Assembly (NCBI GenBank): GCA_902472315.1
Contig: CABRNM010000006.1
Span: forward strand, 1 to 64,000
Reading direction: 5' to 3'
Origin: an uncultured Collinsella sp.
GTDB taxonomy: Bacteria; Actinomycetota; Coriobacteriia; Coriobacteriales; Coriobacteriaceae
DNA length: 64,000 nucleotides
Positions 24,018-32,973 of this stretch are shown in pieces; within the stretch, counting starts at the first letter, position 1; each line of letters begins with the position of its first letter. Below the pieces are notes generated by a model, which had not been told where the DNA came from, did no database searches, and saw nothing but the letters and a program-made list of their open reading frames with translations. Position numbers and translations under genes: made by a program.

Positions 24018-25949
24018 CTAGAACCCCTCGGGAACGTAGCTGTCGGCCGCTTTCCGCCCCGCCGCTGCGATGTTGTTTACAACGATGCCATTCCATACCC
24101 TCGGTATCTCCTTGTTTCGCATTCTGCGAGAAGCGATGGACCGCTCCATAAGCGTGCGCTCGGCCTCGGGCGATGTCATGCCGAGCATGCCGCCCACAAA
24201 CGTTTCGGTAACGTCTCGGCTGGGGAAGGCCATAGGTACGCCGTCGTGGATCACGAGCGCGCCTGTTTCGCGGCCCGTCCAGCGCTGGATCTCGTCTGGA
24301 GTTATGAGGGGCCTGCGCACGAGGCCCTCGCTTGTTCCCGTCGAGCCAGTGTTCACTCCTTTTGTGCGGCTTGTGGATTGCGCAACCGCCGTGTAGGACC
24401 CCATGGACTCGGAGAGCTTGCGGGCGGTTTCGAGGTTCGAGCACGAGAGTACGACCTTGTCCTTGAGGAGGTCTAGGATGGTCTCGGCTTCTTCGCGGCT
24501 GTAGCCGGAGACCGATTGCAATTGAAGTAGCGACTGGCAGAACCACAGGACGCGGATCCCCTCTGACCTCATTTCACCGAGGTCCTGGACGATGCGTTCG
24601 TTGCGGCCGAGGGAGGCCGCCTCGTCGAGGAGGAGGACGGTCTCTACGGGACAGCGGCCGGCGTGGGCGCCGGCGCAGGAGCGCAGCGCCGAGAGCGCCT
24701 GGGAAACGAACGTCTGCACGAGCCGCTTGTAGTTTCCGGTCGCTGAGGAGGACGAGACGAAGACCACCGTGGGCTCCTCGCCGATGCCGTCGAGCCCGCA
24801 CTCGTCGTCGTGCAGCATCCTCGCCACGTTGCCGTCGATGTATTCGGTCAGGCAATTGCTGAGGGTCGAGACGATGCCCGGGCCGCCTCCGTGCTCGCCG
24901 TTGAGGCCTCCGAGAAAGGGGAGTGCGGGGTCACCTGAAGGCAGAGATGCCGCCAGGGCGGCGACGCGCTCGAGCGCTCCCTTCTCGCCCGAGGGCGAGA
25001 TCGCCGCGGCGACGGACATGACGGTCTTTTCCTCATTGGGGATGGACGGACCCTCGATGAGGGCGAGGGAGATGCCGACGAACAGGTTCCGGGCCCCGTC
25101 ATAAAAGAACGGCTGTCCCTTCGACGGTGCGGGCACTATGCAGCGCGCGACTTCCCGCAGCTCGCGGGTGCAGCCGCCGGTTCCCTCCGCATTAAAGGCT
25201 TCCTTCGCCCTCTCGAGCGGGTCGAACCGCGCCGAAGAGGCGGGCGAATCGAACATCACGTCGACGATGCGATGCGTGCCGGCCTTTTCAAACGTCGGCT
25301 CGAGAAAGGCGCGGAGCTCCCCTTTGATGTCGTTGATGATGAGGGAACGGCCTTGCTCGAAGTTAGCCAAGGCTGACAAAATGGCGACGCGCCTGCTCTT
25401 GCCCTCTCCGCTTTCGGCGAGGATACAGGCGTGGACCGAGTCGATGAGCCTGACGCTCCTCCCGATCTCGCCCACGACCAACGTGCCGCCCGAGGGCTTG
25501 CCGCCCTCCTTCCACGACTCGCTTCTATGTTTAAGCTCACCGTGCGCCGAGATGAGCCTCGCGTCGCCGTGGATGGGCGCGCCCGGCGCGCGGCGCCCAC
25601 CGACCCAGGTCCCGTCGTGGAGCCAGCGCGACCAGTCGAAGTGGCTCCAGACGCCTGCTATCGTGGAGATGGCGAGGGTCGCCACGCATCCCACGAGGAA
25701 GGCGTCGTCCTGGATCAGCTCCGGCAGGACTTCGAGCGGGTTTTGGAACATGATATCGGGGAGTTCGGGTGCTGCGGCCGTCCCGAAGCTTGTGAGCGTC
25801 GCGGCGATGCCGGTGACCCATGCTTCCAGCCAGTGCCATGCTGCCGGCAGCAGGACGAGTGCGATCGCGGTCCCAGCGGCCGTACCGGCGGCGACACAGC
25901 GCTTGAAATGCGCGCCCTCGTCGACGTTGAAGCTCTTCTGCTTGCTCAT
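24018..25949 (-). CDS. Type IV coupling protein (VirD4/TraG family)
   Basis: 643 residues. Two N-terminal membrane helices (residues ~18-50 and ~80-100) precede the P-loop ESGEGKSRRVAILSAL and Walker B TVLLLDEAASLGRNERIV; the QSLLQLQSVSGY segment fits the TraG/VirD4 core. The protein couples relaxase-bound DNA to a type IV secretion channel. No other channel genes are in the window, so the element probably borrows a helper channel. It overlaps the relaxase stop by four bases. Confidence 0.88.
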   Translation of the reverse strand: MSKQKSFNVDEGAHFKRCVAAGTAAGTAIALVLLPAAWHWLEAWVTGIAATLTSFGTAAAPELPDIMFQNPLEVLPELIQDDAFLVGCVATLAISTIAGVWSHFDWSRWLHDGTWVGGRRAPGAPIHGDARLISAHGELKHRSESWKEGGKPSGGTLVVGEIGRSVRLIDSVHACILAESGEGKSRRVAILSALANFEQGRSLIINDIKGELRAFLEPTFEKAGTHRIVDVMFDSPASSARFDPLERAKEAFNAEGTGGCTRELREVARCIVPAPSKGQPFFYDGARNLFVGISLALIEGPSIPNEEKTVMSVAAAISPSGEKGALERVAALAASLPSGDPALPFLGGLNGEHGGGPGIVSTLSNCLTEYIDGNVARMLHDDECGLDGIGEEPTVVFVSSSSATGNYKRLVQTFVSQALSALRSCAGAHAGRCPVETVLLLDEAASLGRNERIVQDLGEMRSEGIRVLWFCQSLLQLQSVSGYSREEAETILDLLKDKVVLSCSNLETARKLSESMGSYTAVAQSTSRTKGVNTGSTGTSEGLVRRPLITPDEIQRWTGRETGALVIHDGVPMAFPSRDVTETFVGGMLGMTSPEAERTLMERSIASRRMRNKEIPRVWNGIVVNNIAAAGRKAADSYVPEGF

Positions 25950-27304
25950 AGAATCATTCCCTTCACTATGGTTTTCGCGGGGTCGAGCACGATGCCAGCT
26001 GCATCGCCCCTGATCGCGGCCGATGCAGCGGCTGCGAGCGCCCTTGCGAGCGCGCGCTCGGCTTTCTGGCCGACTTCATCTGACGGGTCCTTCTTGCTTC
26101 TGGGGTTCTCCGTTGCGAACGCGAGCGCTTTGGTAAGGGCTCTGCTCACGGCAACCGGGGCTTTTGCCATAGAAAGCGCGTAGGACGGACATGACCGGAG
26201 ACACCTCTCCGGGATGGGCCTGAGCTCGCGGACGGCTTCTCGCGCCCCCTCCAGATCTTCACCGGTGACGCAGGCGCGGACCTCGCCGACGAGCGGCCTC
26301 ATACGCTTGCGCTCCGTTGCAGGCCCGCCGTCCGGCCTTGCGGACCTCATCAGTTCCCTTTCGGGGCCCGCTGTCCGGTCGGGTGCGATGACCCTCAGCA
26401 GGGCGTTGCCCTGGCGCGCGCGTAGCTCCTGCATGGCGTCGTTCACGTAGCGGTCTCGCGCAGCGCTTTCGAGGCCTTTGAGGCCGGCGCAGCGCTCCAC
26501 GGACTTGCTGTAGGCGGCGCTCGCCCCTTTGATTTCAGGATGCCTCGTCCCTGCTTCCGCGATTGCGACATCGACGGCCTTGGCGACATCTGGGTGCCAG
26601 CGGCGGAGGTGCGCGTAGGAGATTCGGCCGTCCGCAGGCAGAGTGACGCCAATCTCGTCGGCGGGGATATGGCGGACGGCGTCGATTGCCCGCGACCTCG
26701 CGAGGTCGCGGGCCTCATACTCGGCCGCGAGCGCCGGGGCCAGGGCCGCGTCGGTGAGCGCGTTTCTTGCCCGGTCGAGCCTGTTGCGGGCCATGAGCGA
26801 ATCGAACGAGCCATCGGACGACCACGCAATAACGTGCACGTGCTTGGAATTCGGGTGGTTCTCGTGCTCGGCGGCTACCCAACGGACGCTGGACTCGGGG
26901 ATGCCCATTGCCTCGGCAAGCGCCGGCGCGAGGTTTCGGCGGCAGAAGCGCTGCCAGTCCTCCTTGCACGCGAGGTCGAGCTCGCATGCCTCGTCCCTGC
27001 GGACACTGAGCACAACGGTAGCAATCGCGCCGTCAGCCTTTTCGAGCTCCTTGCGGGCCGTGCGGAGCTGGACGGCCCCGTTCTGGTCGAAGAGCGCGGT
27101 CGACCCGGGTCTCTCGGCGCAGTAGCCGACGAGCCCCATCCTCTCTGCGAGCTCGTAGCGCCTGAGGTCGTCGACGGTGGCTGACTTGTCGGCCCCCTCG
27201 CGCGTGGCGACGTACTCGACGTTGTTGGTGATGACGGCGGAACGCCCGCGCGACCCGGAGAGGTGCACGCGGGCGTTCACGACGAGGCTGCTACGACTTG
27301 CCAT
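25946..27304 (-). CDS. MobP-like relaxase
   Basis: 452 residues. The N-terminal half holds a three-His metal site (HENHPNSKHVHVIAW, residues ~147-161). A candidate catalytic Tyr upstream is YVATREGADKS or GYCAERPGSTALF. The C-terminal half is helical and basic. Relaxases nick at oriT and lead the strand to the coupling protein. The nick site was not identified. It overlaps the upstream accessory gene by 14 bases and the coupling protein gene by four. Confidence 0.8.
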   Translation of the reverse strand: MASRSSLVVNARVHLSGSRGRSAVITNNVEYVATREGADKSATVDDLRRYELAERMGLVGYCAERPGSTALFDQNGAVQLRTARKELEKADGAIATVVLSVRRDEACELDLACKEDWQRFCRRNLAPALAEAMGIPESSVRWVAAEHENHPNSKHVHVIAWSSDGSFDSLMARNRLDRARNALTDAALAPALAAEYEARDLARSRAIDAVRHIPADEIGVTLPADGRISYAHLRRWHPDVAKAVDVAIAEAGTRHPEIKGASAAYSKSVERCAGLKGLESAARDRYVNDAMQELRARQGNALLRVIAPDRTAGPERELMRSARPDGGPATERKRMRPLVGEVRACVTGEDLEGAREAVRELRPIPERCLRSCPSYALSMAKAPVAVSRALTKALAFATENPRSKKDPSDEVGQKAERALARALAAAASAAIRGDAAGIVLDPAKTIVKGMIL

Positions 27305-27755
27305 CAGAAAGGCGCTCCCTCGCCTCCGAGAGCGTCATGCCGCGCTGCATGAGGCCGGCCTGCTTGTCGTAAGCGGCGTAGATGTCCGAGGCGCTCACGC
27401 CATCCAGGCCCTCGAACGTGCCCTTCTCGATCTCGACCGCCGCGATGGCCGCGACGATAGAGGCGCGGGTCGCGCGGTGCACGACGCGCGCGATGCGGTT
27501 CTCCTGCTCGGCGTTGCGTTCGTCGAGCATGTGGTCGAGCTGCTCGAGCAGCGGCTGCATGACGCCGCGCAGATAGGTTCCGAGCTCAGTGGAGTAGAGC
27601 GCCAGGCCGTCGGAGGCGAGCCCGGCGGCGATGAGCTCGCGGGCGGCTGCGCTGTCGCTAAGATCCTTGGAAACCCCGTAGGCGTGGAGGCGGCGATATG
27701 CCTTGTCAGGGAGCCGGAGGCTCATGACCTTCGACCCGTCTTTTCCGATGGCCAT
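27291..27755 (-). CDS. MobC-like accessory protein
   Basis: 154 residues. The N-terminus SKVMSLRLPDKAYRRLHAYG resembles a ribbon-helix-helix strand, as in relaxosome accessory proteins; the middle is a helical stretch (LLEQLDHMLDERNAEQENRI). The start at 27755 has GAGGGA upstream. Its place directly before the relaxase suggests oriT recognition. A longer open frame upstream is a shadow of the neighbouring gene. Confidence 0.65.
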   Translation of the reverse strand: MAIGKDGSKVMSLRLPDKAYRRLHAYGVSKDLSDSAAARELIAAGLASDGLALYSTELGTYLRGVMQPLLEQLDHMLDERNAEQENRIARVVHRATRASIVAAIAAVEIEKGTFEGLDGVSASDIYAAYDKQAGLMQRGMTLSEARERLSDGKS

Positions 27756-27756
27756 T

Positions 27757-28245
27757 TTAGAGTCCCTCGTTCGGGAGGGGCGCACCGACGGCGCGGAGGG
27801 CGGCGATGTTCTCGGGCGTGCGCTCGTAGGTCCTGGGCCAGAAGGTGACGGGCACCATGGCGAGGTCATCGCGGGGGATGCCGTAGGCGAAGAGGTAAGC
27901 CTCGATGGCGTCGCCGTATTCCGCATCGTTGACGCGGTAGGCATCGGTGAAGAAGATGCCGGTCGGGTCGTCGTTGCAGCCCTTGACGAAGTAGACGCCG
28001 TTCCCGCCTTCCTTGAACGGGTTCAGAATCTTGAAATCCGGCTTCGCGTAGTAGGCGATTCCGGCACGGACGATGCGCGTGAAGCCCGGGTGTTCGATAG
28101 GGCGCGCCGCGCGCGCGAAGCCCAGGTCGGGGTCGGACTCCAGCAGATGGGTGAGCACGGAGCCGACGGCGTCGTCCTTGTGCTTGGGGACGGTCCCGAG
28201 GAGGTCGTCGAGATGCGATTTGATTTTCTTGACAAGTTCCATCAT
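27757..28245 (-). CDS. Hypothetical mobile-element protein, 162 aa
   Basis: Starts MMELVKKIKSHLDDLLGTVP after GAGAGGAAAACC. Soluble, with conserved-looking segments GIAYYAKPDFKILNPFKEGG and NGVYFVKGCNDDPTGIFFTD. It sits between the VapE-like gene and the MobC-like gene. Family not recognised. Confidence 0.65.
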   Translation of the reverse strand: MMELVKKIKSHLDDLLGTVPKHKDDAVGSVLTHLLESDPDLGFARAARPIEHPGFTRIVRAGIAYYAKPDFKILNPFKEGGNGVYFVKGCNDDPTGIFFTDAYRVNDAEYGDAIEAYLFAYGIPRDDLAMVPVTFWPRTYERTPENIAALRAVGAPLPNEGL

Positions 28246-28465
28246 GGTTTTCCTCTCTGCCGGTGCCGTATGGGTACCGGCGATTCATTTGAGCTTCTTC
28301 GTTGGTAACGCTTCTAGCTGCGGCGAAACGTTGCGGTGCCGAAGGTGCCAAAGAGCAGGAAAGAGTTTCTGGGCCAATGGCACCTTTGGCACCATCGAGA
28401 GACTTTGCAGGTGAGGGGCGGCGAGGGAGGTGCCGCAACGGAATGCTGCGGCACCTCCATCGGCC
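28246..28465. repeat. Inverted-repeat-rich gap
   Basis: 220 bases without a gene. It holds a perfect 12-bp stem GGAGGTGCCGCA (28426-28437) / TGCGGCACCTCC (28447-28458), directly after the VapE-like stop. It also holds a 10-bp inverted pair GGTGCCAAAG / CTTTGGCACC at about 28344-28393. No T-run follows, so it may be a structured RNA end or a relaxosome/oriT region. Confidence 0.45.
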
Positions 28466-29695
28466 CTAATCCGTCTCCCGGTACACCCAGCAGCGCTGCT
28501 TGCCGTACGGGGGACAGAGGCGCTTGTTGCCCGGGACCCATCCAGGGCACTGCGATGACAGGATGCGGCTGACCATCTTGCAGTTGGCCTTGGTCTTTTC
28601 GAGATGGAGGGCCTTGTCGAGGATCTCGAACGTGCACATGGGACGGTCGGTGTTGCCGGGGAGATACGCGAGGACCTTCTGCACGCAGGGGTCCTCCTCG
28701 ACAAAGCGTCCGCGCTGTGCGGCCGCCTCTGTCTCCATCTCAGGCGTTAGGACGGTCGAGAAGCGGGGATCACCCGTCTTCATCCACGTGCGGGCCTCTG
28801 CCCATGCCTGGTGGACGGCGGCGGGAAAGCTCTCGTCGAAGACGGAACTCTCCGTGCGCTCGATGCCGCAGAGCACCGGGAGGAAGCGCCTTGCACCACT
28901 CGTCCGCTCGCGGATGAAGTCGGCCTCGTTCGTGGTACCGACGAAGACCACGCGCCGGGGAAACGCCTCCGTCCTGCGGCAATAGGCCCCTCGGAATTCA
29001 TCGACCTGACGGGTGACCCCAGCCTTCACGCTCTCGATAGAGCGCTCGGACATGCCGTTGAGCTCGGGAATCTCAATGATCCACTTGCCCCGGTTCTGCT
29101 CGCCCGTGAGCTTGACGTCGCCGAGGTTGATCACGGAGTCGCTGAAATACTCGTCGCGCATGGCGAGGCCCCTCGCGAAGGAGGACTTGCCGATGCCTCC
29201 GGCACCGCAAAGGATGGGCATGTAATCGGCCTTGCAGCCCGGGCTGTAGACGCGGGCGATGCCCTCGCAGAACAAGATGCGCTCGACCTCCGAGACGTAT
29301 GCGTTCCTCTCCGCGCCAAGGTAGACATTGAGGAGCGTCCCTACGCGCGGGATGCCGTCCCAGGTGAGGGCATCGAGCATAGCAACGAGCGGGTCATAGG
29401 CGTTGTCCTCGCCGACGATGGTCAGCGCGAGCAGCATGAACTTCTCCTTCTGGAGAGAGATGATCTGCTGGAGGAGGGCGAAGAGCCGTGCGTCGTCGCT
29501 ATCGCGCCACCGGCGTTCCTGCGAATCTGCATCCCAGGGCAGGGGCCCAGTCTTGAAGAGCTCGTTCGCGAGACGGTTGTAGCCGACGTTCAGGGGAAGA
29601 GACTTGAGCTCCTCGACGATCTCGTTGACCGTCGGCGGGGAGCGGCGCTCCGGGGACTGCGGCTCGGGGGCGTCGTCGTGCTTCTGCGTGCCCAT
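28466..29695 (-). CDS. VapE-like phage/plasmid helicase-primase
   Basis: 409 residues of the virulence-associated E family. Evidence: ALTWDGIPRVGTLLNVYLGA, P-loop CGAGGIGKSSFARGLAM, WIIEIPELNGMSERSIESVK, AYCRRTEAFPRRVVFVGTTN, and ERTSGARRFLPVLCG. It is an ATPase probably used for replication of the excised element. The C-terminal ~60 residues (DRPMCTFEILDKALHLEKTK) look like a small winged helix. The start overlaps the preceding gene (TGATG). Confidence 0.85.
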   Translation of the reverse strand: MGTQKHDDAPEPQSPERRSPPTVNEIVEELKSLPLNVGYNRLANELFKTGPLPWDADSQERRWRDSDDARLFALLQQIISLQKEKFMLLALTIVGEDNAYDPLVAMLDALTWDGIPRVGTLLNVYLGAERNAYVSEVERILFCEGIARVYSPGCKADYMPILCGAGGIGKSSFARGLAMRDEYFSDSVINLGDVKLTGEQNRGKWIIEIPELNGMSERSIESVKAGVTRQVDEFRGAYCRRTEAFPRRVVFVGTTNEADFIRERTSGARRFLPVLCGIERTESSVFDESFPAAVHQAWAEARTWMKTGDPRFSTVLTPEMETEAAAQRGRFVEEDPCVQKVLAYLPGNTDRPMCTFEILDKALHLEKTKANCKMVSRILSSQCPGWVPGNKRLCPPYGKQRCWVYRETD

Positions 29696-29895
29696 CAGAT
29701 CGCCTCACAAGAATGGTGACGGCGAGGGCCATTGATGGGGTGGTTTTTGGCGGAGGCAAGTGCTTCGAGCCGGCGGAGGCGAAGCTCCGTGTCGATAAGG
29801 CGCTCGACCAGCTCTTCCTCCGACAAGGGGTGGTCGAGGCGGTAGTCGCGCAAGACGGCGCGGCGTCGGGCGGAATTCATCATGCTAAGATTCAT
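29695..29895 (-). CDS. Small hypothetical protein, 66 aa
   Basis: Starts at the second available ATG (MNLSMMNSARRRAVLRDYRL) behind GGAGGA. A short helical protein (SEEELVERLIDTELRLRRLE). Its stop overlaps the VapE-like start. Role unknown. Confidence 0.6.
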   Translation of the reverse strand: MNLSMMNSARRRAVLRDYRLDHPLSEEELVERLIDTELRLRRLEALASAKNHPINGPRRHHSCEAI

Positions 29896-30334
29896 CGACA
29901 GAGTCCTCCTTACGTGTGGGCTCATGTTTTTGGGCGACGGCCGAGCTTTGGTAGGGGAGGCCGTCGTCCAGACCCAGGTTTGCGATTAGGGCGTCTTCAA
30001 GCTCCACAGGGGAACGCTCGGGCGCGAACGATCCGGCAAAGGCGGCGAGCGTCTCAAGCGACTCGACGAGCTCGTCGTCCATATCTCCTGCGCGCCGGAT
30101 ACGCCGGAGTTCCGCTACGACAGGTCCCATGCGCTCCTTAACCGCCTTGCGCATACGGGTGGTTGCGACCACAGTAAAAGTGCCTTCCAGCAGGCTTCTC
30201 GCGATGAAGTCCTGCTTCGACAGACCGCTCAAAGCGACGCGGAGGTCGAGCTGGTCCGCCTCTGCGGGCGACATGCGGAAGGCGATGGTCTTGCAGCGAC
30301 GGCGTCCTTTGGCGTCCACAATCGGCCTAGACAT
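29885..30334 (-). CDS. Ribbon-helix-helix-like mobilization protein, 149 aa
   Basis: The N-terminus RCKTIAFRMSPAEADQLDLR followed by LSGLSKQDFIARSLLEG is the ribbon-helix-helix pattern of MobC/DUF1778-type proteins. The rest is acidic and helical. It overlaps the integrase end by eight bases. It may act in excision or at oriT. Confidence 0.65.
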   Translation of the reverse strand: MSRPIVDAKGRRRCKTIAFRMSPAEADQLDLRVALSGLSKQDFIARSLLEGTFTVVATTRMRKAVKERMGPVVAELRRIRRAGDMDDELVESLETLAAFAGSFAPERSPVELEDALIANLGLDDGLPYQSSAVAQKHEPTRKEDSVDES

Positions 30335-31391
30335 CCGACATCACCTCGTCCAGCGCCTCCACGAGGTCGTGCTGGGTCGAGGGGAAAAGATGCGAGTACA
30401 TCTCCGTGACCTCGGCGGTCTCGTGACCCATGCGGTCGGCGATCGCCGTGGGCGAGTAGCCGCTGTTGATGAGCGCGCTGACATGCGAGTGGCGGATGTC
30501 GTGGATGCGGATGCGCTTCACGCCCGAGAGCTCGCAACCCCTCTTCATCTCATGCGACAACGCGTGCTTCGTGACGGGGAAGAGCCGGTCGGTAGGGGCG
30601 ATCTCGGGATGTGTCGACAGATAATCACGCAGTTCCTCACGAAGGAGGCTCGGCATGACGATGTCCCGCTTCGAGGCGCGCGTCTTGGGTGGACCGATAA
30701 CGTCCTCGCCCTTGATGCGGGCGTAGGAATGACGGATACGGATAACGTTGAGATTGAAGTCGATGTCTTCCGGACGGAGGGCGAGGAGCTCGCCCTCGCG
30801 ACAGCCCGAGAGGTAGAGCGTGAGGAATGCAAGGTAGATGAGCGGCTTGTCCTCGATGGCCTGGGAGAAGCGCTTGAACTCGGCAGGGGTCCAGTAGAGC
30901 ATCTCCTTCTCGGGGCGCTTGGAGCCGACCTTTCCCGCCGCCAACATGGGATTCTGGGGCAGGCGGTAGAATCGGACGGCGTGGTTGAAGATGGCTGAGA
31001 ACTGGTTGCAGATGGTGTGGAGATAGCTCTGCGACAGGTTCTGCTCAAGGAGCCAATTCTCCCAACGCACCACGTCCGCAGCCTTGACGTCACAAAGGCG
31101 CATGGGGCCAAAAATGGGCAGGATGTACTTGTCGATAATGACATCCTTGGTGAGCCTGGTGCCGACTCGCAGTCGAGGGTAGATGTCACGTGCGTACATG
31201 GTTTTGACGAAGGCCTCGACGGTGACCTCGACACGTTCGTTGCAGGAGGCGAGGAAGTCGCGCTCCCAAGCCACAGCCTCCTTCTTGGAGACGAACCCGC
31301 GCTTCGTCTTCTTGTGGCGCTCGCCCATGGAGTTGCGGTACCAAGACTCAACCGTCCAAGTCCCGCGCTTCTTGTCGCGGCTAACTGACAT
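30327..31391 (-). CDS. int: Tyrosine recombinase (integrase)
   Basis: 354 residues. An N-terminal SAM-like arm domain (RGTWTVESWYRNSMGERHKK), core-binding region, and a catalytic domain with Arg in SGCREGELLALRPEDI, Lys in PPKTRASKRDI, HxxR in HDIRHSHVSAL, His in MGHETAEVTEMYSHLF, and the nucleophile Tyr in the same segment. All catalytic residues are present, so the enzyme looks active. It overlaps the excisionase end by 11 bases. Attachment sites were not identified. Confidence 0.93.
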   Translation of the reverse strand: MSVSRDKKRGTWTVESWYRNSMGERHKKTKRGFVSKKEAVAWERDFLASCNERVEVTVEAFVKTMYARDIYPRLRVGTRLTKDVIIDKYILPIFGPMRLCDVKAADVVRWENWLLEQNLSQSYLHTICNQFSAIFNHAVRFYRLPQNPMLAAGKVGSKRPEKEMLYWTPAEFKRFSQAIEDKPLIYLAFLTLYLSGCREGELLALRPEDIDFNLNVIRIRHSYARIKGEDVIGPPKTRASKRDIVMPSLLREELRDYLSTHPEIAPTDRLFPVTKHALSHEMKRGCELSGVKRIRIHDIRHSHVSALINSGYSPTAIADRMGHETAEVTEMYSHLFPSTQHDLVEALDEVMSDV

Positions 31392-31590
31392 TAGTCATCG
31401 CCGCCTTCTGCTTAGAAGGGGCGGAGAGAAGACGTGCCTCGAAATACGAGCGCTGGACCTTCCCGGGGATGGTCATGATTCCCTGAGCTGCAAGCTCTGT
31501 ATTCAAGGTCTTGATTAGCTTGAACGAATAGGACTTGCTCATGCCCGTGATCTCGGCAACCTCCTCCGCGCCGATAAGCTGACGTGTCAT
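31381..31590 (-). CDS. Excisionase-like helix-turn-helix protein
   Basis: 69 residues. TRQLIGAEEVAEITGMSKSY followed by SFKLIKTLNTEL is a MerR/Xis-type winged helix. The start follows GAAAGGAGACTGCAT. The longer open frame upstream lacks this signal. It is directly upstream of and coupled to the integrase gene, fitting an excisionase that directs the recombinase to excision. Confidence 0.8.
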   Translation of the reverse strand: MTRQLIGAEEVAEITGMSKSYSFKLIKTLNTELAAQGIMTIPGKVQRSYFEARLLSAPSKQKAAMTNVS

Positions 31591-31709
31591 ATGCAGTCTC
31601 CTTTCTAGGATGGGACACCTGTTGCCCCTTGTCTCGATTATGTACAAGAAAGGTATTAGCTACGACGAAAACTGGAATATTTTCAATCTGGCCACATCTC
31701 CTACATTTT

Positions 31710-31738
31710 TTGTACGCACTAGATTTCGCGTGTAGACT
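31710..31738 (+). promoter_or_regulatory. Promoter of the double-XRE gene
   Basis: TTGTAC (31710-31715), 17-base spacer, TAGACT (31733-31738), about 30 bases before the start codon. Upstream, GTACAA at 31642 and TTGTAC at 31710 form inverted half-sites. Confidence 0.45.
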
Positions 31739-31770
31739 TAAGGGCAACTATTCTTTGGAGGTGTATCTGA

Positions 31771-32907
31771 ATGACTGCCGTCGACTACGTCGGTACAATC
31801 TCGGAGGCCCTGTCGTCGTTTGCGGCCGACAGGGAGTGGGAACAAACGAGCAAGCGCTGGGGGAGGCAGCAACTATCTCAGAAGCTGTTTTGCCTCCGCT
31901 CGGCGCGTAAATGGACCCGAAAGGTGGCTGCGCAGGCGGCGGGAATCCCGGAATCGGCCTTAAGGAATTACGAGCTGATGAAGTCGGCCCCGAAAGAGGA
32001 GCATCTTGAGGGGCTTGCGAACGCCTTTGGCATACGAGCCGAGGCGCTTCGCTACTACGATTTCAGTGATACGGACCTAATTGCTCAGGCTTTCTTTCAA
32101 TTTGCTGCGACATACGGGTTCGAACCCGTTGCAAATGAGCGCTATTCTGCGCTCAAGCCGACTTCATCTTTCATGAAGGCGTTCCTGAAGAAATGGGCTG
32201 CTCAGTATGCTCAGGTTGAGAGCGACTCCGACCGGGATGATTATGAAAGATGGAAGGACAACTTCGCGGCTGACTTTGACCCGTCCCAGTTTCCCTTGCG
32301 CTACGAGTACGATCCGCGAGAGTCCTGGATACTGATTACACCCTGGCAGAATAGAATGCAGTCGAAGAAACTGCCCGAGCTAAGGGCGCGGTGCACTCCT
32401 GCGAAGACTCAGCCGGATTTGGCCCGAGAGACCGATCTTTCCCTTGCAACGCTACGTTCGTATGAACAAGGGGCTAGGGTGCCAAAATTCGCTGCACTCC
32501 AAAAACTGTCTGCTGCTCTTGGCGTGAAGAGAGGGGCGCTTGTATTTACCGATTTCGGTAGTCCTGTCCAAGCGGCCCACGCATTATTTCAGCTTTCGGC
32601 CTCATATGGGTTGATTCCGGTTCAGCTGGAAGACGGCCCAGTGCTCCTCGCGAGGGGACCTGTTTCCGACTCTTTTCTTTTTGAATGGGCAAAGAAGTAC
32701 GAGACTCGTGTGAAGCGGGCCGATGAATACGACGAGTGGCTCGATCGGTTCAGCTATTTCGAACATGATAAGTCTGATGACTATGTCGATAAGTTTCGCC
32801 AGCATACGATACGCCAACCGAATGGTTCGCTGCTTATTGACGGTCATGTTTATAGCGATTTCTGTCCCTTCGACGAACGTTTCAAGAGGGGATATGCGCT
32901 TGCTTAG
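31771..32907 (+). CDS. Double-XRE regulator made of two duplicated halves
   Basis: 378 residues formed by an internal duplication. Each half has a helix-turn-helix (SARKWTRKVAAQAAGIPESA with LRNYELMKSA; CTPAKTQPDLARETDLSLAT with LRSYEQGARVP) followed by the same downstream module (QAFFQFAATYGFEPV; HALFQLSASYGLIPV) and an FLKKWAAQY / FLFEWAKKY segment. The module after the helix-turn-helix may sense a ligand or partner. The ribosome site is GGAGGTGTATCTGA. It is divergent from the excisionase-integrase pair, so it may regulate the element, or it may be a separate accessory gene with the next gene. Confidence 0.75.
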   Translation: MTAVDYVGTISEALSSFAADREWEQTSKRWGRQQLSQKLFCLRSARKWTRKVAAQAAGIPESALRNYELMKSAPKEEHLEGLANAFGIRAEALRYYDFSDTDLIAQAFFQFAATYGFEPVANERYSALKPTSSFMKAFLKKWAAQYAQVESDSDRDDYERWKDNFAADFDPSQFPLRYEYDPRESWILITPWQNRMQSKKLPELRARCTPAKTQPDLARETDLSLATLRSYEQGARVPKFAALQKLSAALGVKRGALVFTDFGSPVQAAHALFQLSASYGLIPVQLEDGPVLLARGPVSDSFLFEWAKKYETRVKRADEYDEWLDRFSYFEHDKSDDYVDKFRQHTIRQPNGSLLIDGHVYSDFCPFDERFKRGYALA

Positions 32908-32973
32908 CAAGTTTCTGCCATTGGCGGGTCGGAACATATTGCTTTGGGGCAAGCTGTTGGGAAGGGAGAGGAT

